In this document: positions 7,720 through 12,879 of the stretch, piece after piece
How the letters are laid out: each line of letters begins with the position of its first letter
Numbering within the stretch: position 1 is the first letter of the stretch
NCBI GenBank assembly: GCA_021323815.1
Contig: JAJPKG010000180.1
Coordinates: 1-12,879, forward strand
Direction: 5' to 3'
DNA: 12,879 nt
Source of the DNA: Pseudomonadota bacterium
GTDB taxonomy: Bacteria > Chloroflexota > Ktedonobacteria > Ktedonobacterales > JACDGC01
Made by a program: the position numbers and the translations under genes
The notes under the pieces: model-generated
What the model was told of the DNA's origin: nothing
Database searches by the model: none
Seen by the model: the letters and a program-made list of their open reading frames with translations, nothing else

Positions 7720-7899
7720 CTAGCGGGCGGCCTGCTTGACACCTGCGCGGACGTTCAGGATCTGTTGAGCAATCTGCTTGCTGTTGCCAAAGCGCCCATC
7801 CAGCGGTCCCTCTGTCCCCAAGCGTTTGCCCGCCGAAGCGGACCTGTTTCCGTATGCCCTACGGTACAGAAAGGAGATTGCGTGTTGAAGTCCGATCAT
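7720..7899 (-). CDS. Doubtful 59-residue reading frame
   Basis: An ATG at 7899 opens a frame ending at a TAG at 7720-7722. The product starts MIGLQHAISFLYRRAYG and ends KQIAQQILNVRAGVKQAAR. The second half is basic, helix-prone and uses mostly G/C-ending codons, as real genes here do. There is no ribosome binding site before the ATG and no family was recognised. An equally plausible frame (7693-7932) lies on the opposite strand, so at most one of them is real. It sits between the tRNA-Leu gene and the hairpins upstream of tig. Confidence 0.2.
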   Translation of the reverse strand: MIGLQHAISFLYRRAYGNRSASAGKRLGTEGPLDGRFGNSKQIAQQILNVRAGVKQAAR

Positions 7900-7968
7900 C
7901 CGTCAGGAAGACACGGCTTCGGCACGGAGTGATAACCAACAATGCAAGAGGGAGCATAATGAAAAGGG

Positions 7969-8050
7969 TGGGCGATGCGGGACTCGAACCCGCACGTCTT
8001 GCGACACCAGATCCTAAGTCTGGCCTGTCTGCCAATTTCAGCAATCGCCC
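7969..8050 (-). tRNA. tRNA-Leu, anticodon TAG
   Basis: An 82-nt cloverleaf with acceptor stem GGGCGAT/ATCGCCC and discriminator A73 at 7969. The anticodon stem is CCAGA/TCTGG with loop CTTAGGA; anticodon TAG lies at 8014-8016 on the plus strand. The long variable arm folds as GTC-GCAA-GAC, as expected for a class II tRNA, and the T arm is GCGGG-TTCGAGT-CCCGC. After A73 come C, C and C, so the full CCA end is not encoded and must be added. It reads CUA and, by wobble, other CUN leucine codons. Its promoter appears to lie about 115 nt upstream, leaving an unusually long structured leader. Confidence 0.96.
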
Positions 8051-8078
8051 ATTGGTAGGAGCACGGCGCGCAACCGTT

Positions 8079-8152
8079 GATGAGCCAACCCGCACCGCCG
8101 GACTTCCCGGCAGCACCGCCACCCTGAGTGCGGTTTCCCTCGTTGGGTCATC
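8079..8152 (-). ncRNA. Structured leader between the promoter and body of tRNA-Leu
   Basis: Three consecutive arms pair in register: GATGA (8079-8083) with TCATC (8148-8152), CCAAC (8085-8089) with GTTGG (8142-8146), and CCGCAC (8090-8095) with GTGCGG (8128-8133). That is 16 bp in total, interrupted by one G-G mismatch and an 8-nt one-sided bulge. Inside sits another perfect 5-bp hairpin, GCCGG/CCGGC (8097-8101/8107-8111). The element lies downstream of the candidate promoter at 8173-8201 and upstream of the tRNA 5' end at 8050, so it would be transcribed as leader. No known riboswitch, T-box, RNase P or SRP consensus was recognised. It may be a small RNA, a processing signal or a palindromic repeat. 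Confidence 0.4.
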
Positions 8153-8172
8153 CTGCCCTGCCTGGCATCCTC

Positions 8173-8201
8173 AGTATACGGCACGTAGAGGCAAAATGCA
8201 A
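8173..8201 (-). promoter_or_regulatory. Candidate promoter for the tRNA-Leu transcript
   Basis: On the minus strand TTGCAT (8196-8201) and TATACT (8173-8178) are separated by 17 bp. The -10 is the same hexamer as in the promoter at 1459-1487; the -35 matches TTG only. The start would be near 8166, about 115 nt before the tRNA. Confidence 0.45.
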
Positions 8202-8302
8202 GCTCTATGATAGCACCTTCCCGCATCATTTCTTGGGGCAGGGGCACTTGATGATGGCTGAGCCTGCACGCCTTACAACCCCGCAGGGGCTTGCTTTTTC
8301 GA

Positions 8303-8393
8303 GCCGGGCGGCTTTAGCCCCCGGCGACCGTGCGGGGGGCCTTCTCTGCCCCCGGCGACCGTGCGGAGGCTTTCTCTACCCCCGGCGAGCACG
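8303..8393. repeat. Cluster of GC-rich palindromic and tandem repeats, ~30-bp period
   Basis: CCCCCGGCGACCGTGCGG occurs at 8318-8335 and identically at 8349-8366; a diverged third copy, CCCCCGGCGAGCACG, lies at 8379-8393. Periods are 31 and 30 bp, with similar CT-rich linkers. The first copy also forms the right arm of a hairpin: GCCGGG (8303-8308) and GGC (8310-8312) pair with GCC (8317-8319) and CCCGGC (8320-8325). This resembles REP-like intergenic repeats. The roughly 270 bases between the tRNA promoter and the next gene hold nothing else that I can identify. Confidence 0.6.
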
Positions 8394-8487
8394 CCCAGCA
8401 GATGACAGGCGAAACGTGCCTCGCCCCCACATCGTCGCCATCAGGCCCTTAGGCGTGGCTTCAACCGCCGCCTTGCCTCCGCTCCGC

Positions 8488-8751
8488 TCACGGTTTATAG
8501 CGGATGCTAACATGTTGCTTGAGCTGCCGCTTGGCATTGGCCTTTGTGTTCTTCTCGACCTCGATAAACCCCACTTGCTGATCGGGATGTACCTTGCCGA
8601 TGGATTGCCACATCAACTGCGCCTCGGAAAGCAACAAGGCCAGGTCCCCATGCTTGGCGAATTCCTCAACCGTGTACTGCCGGCCGTCGGTCTCGATGAC
8701 GTAGTGCGGGTTGCGCTGGCGCACCACCTCTAAACATTCATAAAGCTTCAT
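8488..8751 (-). CDS. Small conserved-looking protein of unknown function
   Basis: An 87-residue soluble protein beginning MKLYECLEVVRQRNPHYVIE and ending HVSIRYKP. Coding is supported by an excellent ribosome binding site (AAGGAGG, 6-7 nt before the ATG at 8751) and by consistent codon choice. The N-terminal 50 residues look like a compact alpha/beta fold; the last 25 are Lys- and Gln-rich and basic, which could suit nucleic-acid or acidic-surface binding. No family was recognised. It lies 59 nt downstream of the DUF1232-like gene on the same strand with no terminator between, so the two are probably cotranscribed. No terminator is clear after it; palindromic repeats follow about 100 nt later. 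Confidence 0.75.
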   Translation of the reverse strand: MKLYECLEVVRQRNPHYVIETDGRQYTVEEFAKHGDLALLLSEAQLMWQSIGKVHPDQQVGFIEVEKNTKANAKRQLKQHVSIRYKP

Positions 8752-8810
8752 AGTTATCCTCCTTGAATGGTGTCGCGATCGCGCTCAGCTTTGCGCGCTC
8801 TCCTACGCCG

Positions 8811-9179
8811 TCACGAGCGCCCAGGATAAGCCCCCTGGTGGAAGATGCGCTGATAATGCTCGTTGAGGATCGGCAGCGGAAAGACGCGCAACATGGCGAA
8901 GCCGATGATCCCCAGCGAAATCCAGTCGATGGCGGCATCGGCGGGAAGATCGACGGCAGGGCCGACGACGGGCAGAATCGTGCTGACAAACGCGGCGATG
9001 GCGGTCTCCGGGGCCAGCAGGGCAACGACCGCCACCAGCAAGGGCACGATGAAGACGATTTTGCGGACAAACGAGACGTGACCGTCCCCTAACAATGCGA
9101 AGGCAAGGCGAATCGTCTTGCCGATATGGGTCAGCATCTCCAGCATGCCGGGCCGTTGCAGTGTCGTGGTTCGTTGCAT
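8811..9179 (-). CDS. Small membrane protein resembling the DUF1232 (YkvA-like) family
   Basis: A 122-residue protein with a soluble N-terminus of about 38 residues and hydrophobic segments at about 41-58, 60-76 and 84-100. The core segment, ILPVVGPAVDLPADAAID (68-85), recalls the DUF1232 pattern in which an apolar stretch is followed by a Pro- and Asp-containing turn and a second helix. The C-terminus (LPILNEHYQRIF) is amphipathic. The function of DUF1232 proteins is not established. The ATG at 9179 is preceded by AAAGGA at a rather long spacing (about 9 nt). It is the first gene of a likely two-gene unit with the 87-residue protein. The family assignment rests on motif resemblance only. Confidence 0.65.
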   Translation of the reverse strand: MQRTTTLQRPGMLEMLTHIGKTIRLAFALLGDGHVSFVRKIVFIVPLLVAVVALLAPETAIAAFVSTILPVVGPAVDLPADAAIDWISLGIIGFAMLRVFPLPILNEHYQRIFHQGAYPGRS

Positions 9180-9233
9180 AGTCGATCATCCTTTCGAGAG
9201 CGCACAAAGCGGAGACCACTCGCCTCCAAGCAT

Positions 9234-9262
9234 AGTCTATCGCATTCGGGGTGCCATGTCTG
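9234..9262 (-). promoter_or_regulatory. Weak candidate promoter for the DUF1232-like gene
   Basis: CAGACA (9257-9262) and TAGACT (9234-9239) on the minus strand, 17 bp apart, each matching four of six consensus bases. It lies about 55 nt upstream of the ATG at 9179 and downstream of a strong terminator, where a new promoter is needed. Confidence 0.3.
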
Positions 9263-9350
9263 CCGAAAGGCTCACACTCATGCTATGGCCGTGCCCACTT
9301 TCAGGGCAACCGCTAGCTCTGCTCACTCCTTCAAATCCCACATCACACAT

Positions 9351-9387
9351 AAAAAAATCCCCCTCCCCACTAAAGCTGGGGAGGGGG
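9351..9387 (-). terminator. Intrinsic terminator of the transglycosylase gene
   Basis: On the minus strand CCCCCTCCCCA and TGGGGAGGGGG (plus-strand 9359-9369 and 9377-9387) form a perfect 11-bp GC-rich stem with a 7-nt loop. One A and then seven T residues follow (plus-strand A-run 9351-9357). It starts 12 nt after the stop codon at 9399. This is a textbook rho-independent terminator. Confidence 0.92.
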
Positions 9388-9398
9388 TGGGGCCAACC

Positions 9399-10364
9399 CT
9401 ACGAGTTTTCGGCGGCAAGGAACTGGGCGCGCAATGCCATCACATTGTTGACATATTGCCAGTTCTGGATGCCGTATTTGGCGGTAGTGCCAACACCCTG
9501 GTTATAGGAACTGATGACGATCTCGCGCACTGTCGCGCCATCGGTCGCGCCGGGCCACACGGTGTCCCAGGTGCAGGTCTGGCCTGCCGGCATGCCCTGG
9601 TTGCAGAAGGGGATGTAGTAATTGTACAGCCACTCCAACATCTCGATGCCCAGATTGATGTTGCCTTCCAGCGTGCGCGACGAATAGGAGGTGCCGTAAG
9701 TTTGATTCAACCATTGCTCCGTATCGGGCTGAATCTGCATCACACCCTGCCCGCCGTCACACGCAATGACGTTCTCCGTCCACCCGCTTTCTTGCCAGCC
9801 CTCAGCTTCGATCAAGCTGAAATTGTAAAAGCCGGTACTGACCGCCAGGTTATACATCGTCTGGCGCACTTGATCTTGGGTTGGTTCAGGGTTAGGGAAA
9901 GCACCAGGAGGGAGAGGGCAAGCGACATGCATGCCAACATATTTGCCGTCACCGCACACCGGCGCAACATTGCGCCCTGGTCCTGGTGTTGCTGTCGGCG
10001 TCAGCGTCAGATGCAGAGAGGGCGTGCCGGTCGCTGCCACGCGCGGGGTGACATTGGCAGTTTCCACCGGGCAGGGCGTCGCCAGCGGCGTGCTGTTGCT
10101 TCCCAGTTGAAAATGCGACCCGATGGGCGGCAGTGATGTTCCGGGCGGCGGCGTTTTGGGCACGTGCGGCAGCGGATGCGGCGTGACGCTCGTCATGATG
10201 CCGCTGGCACCTTGCTGAGCGGCGGATTTGCCATTGGCGCTGAGGAGCAAAGTGACGGAGACAGACGCAATGGCGACGATGCAAAATACGCTCGCCAAAA
10301 GCAAGGGCGTGCGCGTGTTGCGGCGCTGGCGTGGGTTCCAGTCGGGGATGTTGTTGAGGTGCAT
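9399..10364 (-). CDS. Membrane-anchored lytic transglycosylase (SLT / lysozyme-like domain)
   Basis: A 321-residue protein predicted to cut the glycan strands of peptidoglycan outside the membrane. A basic N-terminus (RQRRNTR) is followed by one membrane segment at about 20-43, then a linker rich in Thr, Pro and Gly (about 50-165) and a C-terminal lysozyme-like domain (about 165-321). Visible motifs are the catalytic-Glu region AEGWQESGW (E192 most likely), GVMQI (207-211) and SYNQG (286-290), matching the E-S, GLMQ and AYNxG motifs of SLT-type enzymes. Cysteines at 202, 254 and 264 suggest disulfides. The ATG at 10364 has GGAGG 8 nt upstream; an ATG at 10379 would add 5 residues without a better site. 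It has its own promoter and terminator, so it is monocistronic. The exact subfamily and biological role are not determined. Confidence 0.85.
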   Translation of the reverse strand: MHLNNIPDWNPRQRRNTRTPLLLASVFCIVAIASVSVTLLLSANGKSAAQQGASGIMTSVTPHPLPHVPKTPPPGTSLPPIGSHFQLGSNSTPLATPCPVETANVTPRVAATGTPSLHLTLTPTATPGPGRNVAPVCGDGKYVGMHVACPLPPGAFPNPEPTQDQVRQTMYNLAVSTGFYNFSLIEAEGWQESGWTENVIACDGGQGVMQIQPDTEQWLNQTYGTSYSSRTLEGNINLGIEMLEWLYNYYIPFCNQGMPAGQTCTWDTVWPGATDGATVREIVISSYNQGVGTTAKYGIQNWQYVNNVMALRAQFLAAENS

Positions 10365-10444
10365 ACCATGTTCCTCCATCTCGTGCGCGCTTGGCAGATA
10401 TCCTCACCCGTCCGCATACCATCCCTGATGCGGCGCTCGCGTCG

Positions 10445-10473
10445 ATTATAGAGAATTTCACATCAGGGGGCAA
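10445..10473 (-). promoter_or_regulatory. Promoter of the lytic transglycosylase gene
   Basis: On the minus strand TTGCCC (10468-10473) and a perfect TATAAT (10445-10450) are separated by 17 bp. Transcription would start near 10438, about 74 nt before the ATG. It sits in the short gap after the zinc-ribbon/FHA gene. Confidence 0.65.
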
Positions 10474-10526
10474 GAGATGTTTGCACAGCACAGCAGGCCG
10501 TGCGCCACACTGTGAAAACATACCAT

Positions 10527-11042
10527 CTAGTCTGTCTCGAAGCGCAAGATGATGCGCCCCAGTCGCAACTCGTCACCGTTTTTCAGCGGCGTGGGCGTTT
10601 CCGCCTTGAGTTGCTGCTTATTCAGATAGGTATGGTTGACGCTGTGCAAATCTTCGATGGTGAATCGCTCGCCGGAACGTTGCAGGCGCGCATGTTGGCG
10701 CGAGACGCCCTCTTTCTCGCCGCCATACGGCGCGAGATCGATCTCCGGGAACACCTCGGCAGCGGGATCGCTGCGCCCGATCACCACACTTTCCAGTTCG
10801 CTGAGATCGAAACTGACGCCATTGGCTAAAACCAGACGGCTGGCGCGGGCGGCACCGCCGGAACTTGGGGCAAGCGCAACACCGCAATTGGCGCACGCTT
10901 CCGCGCCCGGCGCATTGGGCTGGCCACAGACGGCGCAGACGCTGGCCGCCTGCACCGTATCACCATCCAGCGCTTCCCCACATTGCTCGCAGAAAAACGC
11001 GCCATCCATGTTCTCATGTCCATTGCGACAGCGGATTGCCAT
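10527..11042 (-). CDS. Double zinc-ribbon protein with C-terminal FHA domain
   Basis: A 171-residue protein with two N-terminal zinc ribbons, the first using C5, C18 and C21 (probably with H9), the second C36, C39, C50 and C53. A C-terminal FHA domain (about 68-168) binds phosphothreonine peptides in the known family. FHA signatures are GRS (89-91), SRQHA (114-118) and SVNHTYLN (134-141), where His replaces the usual Gly after the conserved Asn. The ATG at 11042 has AAGGAGG at 11049-11055, which overlaps the stop codon of the VWA gene 12 nt upstream, so translation is probably coupled. Downstream of the PP2C and VWA genes, it most likely reads out Ser/Thr phosphorylation; its phosphoprotein partner is unknown. 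Confidence 0.88.
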   Translation of the reverse strand: MAIRCRNGHENMDGAFFCEQCGEALDGDTVQAASVCAVCGQPNAPGAEACANCGVALAPSSGGAARASRLVLANGVSFDLSELESVVIGRSDPAAEVFPEIDLAPYGGEKEGVSRQHARLQRSGERFTIEDLHSVNHTYLNKQQLKAETPTPLKNGDELRLGRIILRFETD

Positions 11043-11054
11043 ATCGCCCCTCCT

Positions 11055-12275
11055 TCATTCAGCAGCTTTGCGGCGCATGCTGGTCAGGGCGCGGGTCCTG
11101 GCGCGCAGCACCTTGCGCCCTTCCGGCGACAACGGATGCCCCGCGCGCAGAATCTCGATCTGCTCGCGCCCCTCAGCATCGAACAAGTTGGCGATGGCCG
11201 GAGCAATGGCGGTCGGCTCCGCCTGGGGATCGTCCAGCGCGCGGTTGATGATGCGCGCGGCGTTCACGCGCTCCACATAGTGGAGCACCACCGGACGCAT
11301 CTGGGGGCGCTTGCTGGCGCTGGCGCTGAAGGTCACCACCACGTCGGCGCGCACCAACGTCCCCTCCAAGCCCCCGCTGCTGCTCGACTCGATCTGCGCG
11401 ATGCGAAAGGTGCCGCCGCGCTTCGGCTCGATCAGCAGTTCCAACAACAGCGCCTGAGGCAGATCGTGTTCGAGATGGCCCAGGCGCACCGTCACCGCGC
11501 GTTCTTCGACGCCGCCATCCACTGGGCGCAGAAAAGGCGCGACGCGTGTCACCCGGCGCGGCGTCACTCCGGCAACGAAGCGCATATCCAGCGTCAGGCC
11601 GGGCACAACCACCGCGCGGGCGGCTTGCACCTGATGCATCAAGCTGGCGGAAATATCCGCCGGCACGCGCACATAATCGGGCGGGTCGCCCCCGCTGAGC
11701 GCGCTGATCTGTTCCAGCAAGATATCATCCCATTCCGCGCCAATGCCGATAGGCATGATGGAGATCCCTTCCGCGCCGGCTTCTTCCGCCAGTGTCAGGC
11801 ATTGGTCCGCGCCCTCAGTGGCACCGTCGGAAATGAGGATCATCCGGCTCAGATAGTTGGGGCCGGCGTGCTGGCGTAATTCTGCCAGGCCCAGGCTCAT
11901 GCCCAGCGCCATCGCCGTGCCACCGCCATGCTCGATCAAATCCACCGCCGCCCCCAGCGTCTCTGGGTCCGTCACCGGTGCCGCTGGCGCGACCAGTTGC
12001 ACGGTGTCGTCATACGCAATGATGCTGAGGATGTCATCCGACGTCAGGTGATCGATCATCTGCTTGATGGCGGCTTTCAGATGTTGCAGACGCGGCCCGC
12101 GCATGGAACCGGAGCGATCCAGCACCAGCGCCAGATTCAGCGGCAGGCGCACCCCGGCGGCCAGAGCTTCGCTGGCGCGCGCTTCCACCAGCAGAAAGGC
12201 CACCTGCTGCTCGCCGGTGACCGGCAGCGGCTCGCGCGCCAGTTGCGATGTGATGGCGATCAGCGGCAAGGACAT
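11055..12275 (-). CDS. VWA (von Willebrand factor A) domain protein
   Basis: A 406-residue protein without a signal peptide or membrane segment, so probably cytoplasmic. The VWA domain (about 44-225) carries a complete metal-ion-dependent adhesion site: DRSGS (D53, S55, S57), T120 in GGGTAMALG and D150 in ISDGATEG. A beta-rich region follows (about 225-345), then an Arg- and Lys-rich helical C-terminus (about 345-406, ending TRALTSMRRKAAE). Its ATG shares one base with the stop codon of the PP2C gene (TGATG), and the FHA gene follows after 12 nt, so the three are translationally coupled. VWA proteins of this type are metal-dependent protein-interaction scaffolds. Pairing with PP2C recalls the VWA-kinase-phosphatase triads described around TerY-like proteins, but assignment to TerY is not made here. 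Confidence 0.9.
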   Translation of the reverse strand: MSLPLIAITSQLAREPLPVTGEQQVAFLLVEARASEALAAGVRLPLNLALVLDRSGSMRGPRLQHLKAAIKQMIDHLTSDDILSIIAYDDTVQLVAPAAPVTDPETLGAAVDLIEHGGGTAMALGMSLGLAELRQHAGPNYLSRMILISDGATEGADQCLTLAEEAGAEGISIMPIGIGAEWDDILLEQISALSGGDPPDYVRVPADISASLMHQVQAARAVVVPGLTLDMRFVAGVTPRRVTRVAPFLRPVDGGVEERAVTVRLGHLEHDLPQALLLELLIEPKRGGTFRIAQIESSSSGGLEGTLVRADVVVTFSASASKRPQMRPVVLHYVERVNAARIINRALDDPQAEPTAIAPAIANLFDAEGREQIEILRAGHPLSPEGRKVLRARTRALTSMRRKAAE

Positions 12276-12879
12276 CAGGCCACCACCTGCATGACTAAGA
12301 CGCTCACGTTGTCATCCCCACCGTTCGCGTTGGCCATTTCCACCAACTGCTGCGCCAGCGCCTGAGGATCTCCCAACGCCGAGCGCGCCAGCAGCCGCTC
12401 GATCTCTGGGTCGCGCACCATCTCCCACAGCCCGTCCGAACACAACACAAAGCTCTCGCCAACGCGCAGGCGGTGCGGGAACAGATCCACCTGAATCTCG
12501 CTGTCATCGCCCAGGCTGCGATAGATCTGGCTGCGCTGGGGATGCGTGTAAACCTCGTCGGGAGTGAGCATGCCGGCAGCCACCAGCCGTGCCACCAGCG
12601 AGTGATCGGTCGTCACGCGGCTGAGCGAATGGCCGTCGAAGAAATATGTGCGGCTGTCACCGACGTTGGCCACGCATGCCGCCTCGCCCTGCGCGATGAT
12701 GGCCGTGACCGTGCAGCCCATGTCGCCGCCCTCATGCCGGTTCAGTTTCAAGATCAGCGCATTGGCCTCCTGGATGGCTGCCCGCAGCACGGTTCCCAGG
12801 TGCGCGGGATCGCGCTGGGGGGTGTCTTCGCCGGCCAGCGACGTGGGCCAGGCGCGACGCGGCAAGCCCAATGAAGACA
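12275..12879 (-). CDS. PP2C-type Ser/Thr protein phosphatase, 5' end outside window
   Basis: The frame is open to the right edge; 200 residues are visible. A TTG at 12871 could be read as a start, but in-frame codons continue upstream and the first two PP2C motifs (the N-terminal Asp/Arg motif and DGMGG) are absent, so the gene continues beyond the window. Visible motifs in order are GCTVT, ANVGDSRTY (GDSR at 73-76), TTDHS, LCSDGLWEMV (147-154) and GGDDNV (186-191), which supply the downstream metal-binding Asp residues. Bacterial members are soluble Mn/Mg-dependent phosphatases that reverse Hanks-type kinase phosphorylation. Its stop overlaps the start of the VWA gene by one base, and an FHA gene follows, so it probably balances a Ser/Thr kinase encoded further right. 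Confidence 0.92.
   Translation of the reverse strand, partial: SSLGLPRRAWPTSLAGEDTPQRDPAHLGTVLRAAIQEANALILKLNRHEGGDMGCTVTAIIAQGEAACVANVGDSRTYFFDGHSLSRVTTDHSLVARLVAAGMLTPDEVYTHPQRSQIYRSLGDDSEIQVDLFPHRLRVGESFVLCSDGLWEMVRDPEIERLLARSALGDPQALAQQLVEMANANGGDDNVSVLVMQVVA

Noticed and set aside
7859..8122. Minus-strand frame running through tRNA-Leu
   Set aside because: Part of the product is the translation of the tRNA itself, a well-known spurious annotation type.
8079..8152. T-box or cobalamin-type riboswitch
   Set aside because: Short stretches such as AGGGTGG and AGGGAAACCG recall conserved boxes, but the rest of each consensus is missing and the downstream gene is a tRNA.
8303..8393. CRISPR array
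   Set aside because: There are only three units, the third is diverged, the linkers are short and similar to each other, and no cas gene is present.

Overview
The window is a GC-rich bacterial segment. One membrane-protein gene at the left edge reads rightwards, and essentially every other recognisable gene reads leftwards. No gene names an organism. The Zn-finger ClpX, the PP2C / VWA / zinc-ribbon-FHA signalling genes, the Thr/Pro-rich linker of the cell-wall enzyme and the sigma70-like promoters together suggest a Chloroflexota-type bacterium, but that is inference only.

Left part (1-1924): a polytopic membrane protein with its 5' end outside the window is followed by about 710 bases without a standard gene. 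This gap is not empty. It holds a multi-helix inverted-repeat element (1255-1326), a sigma70 promoter with a perfect -35, a 17-bp spacer and a near-consensus -10 (1459-1487), a protein-like reading frame that seems to need one frameshift (1511-1796), and a strong hairpin starting 2 nt after that frame's stop codon (1798-1837). Together these look like a small, unrecognised or decayed transcription unit.

Proteostasis block (1925-7583, minus strand): trigger factor (tig), ClpX and Lon follow each other in the order known from the classical tig-clpP-clpX-lon cluster, but clpP is absent. Between clpX and lon lies a 10-bp-stem hairpin. An extended -10 promoter precedes tig. Start codons were chosen from ribosome binding sites, and for lon and tig they are much shorter than the longest open frames.

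Middle (7584-8487, minus strand): two hairpins that may terminate upstream transcription, a doubtful 59-codon frame, a tRNA-Leu(TAG), a strikingly structured leader between the tRNA promoter and the tRNA body, and a cluster of GC-rich palindromic repeats with a ~30-bp period.

Right part (8488-12879, minus strand): a two-gene unit (small unknown protein plus a DUF1232-like membrane protein); a membrane-anchored lytic transglycosylase with its own promoter and a textbook terminator; then a tightly coupled set of PP2C phosphatase (cut by the right edge), VWA protein and double zinc-ribbon/FHA protein. That set looks like part of a Ser/Thr phosphorylation signalling module whose kinase would be expected beyond the right edge.
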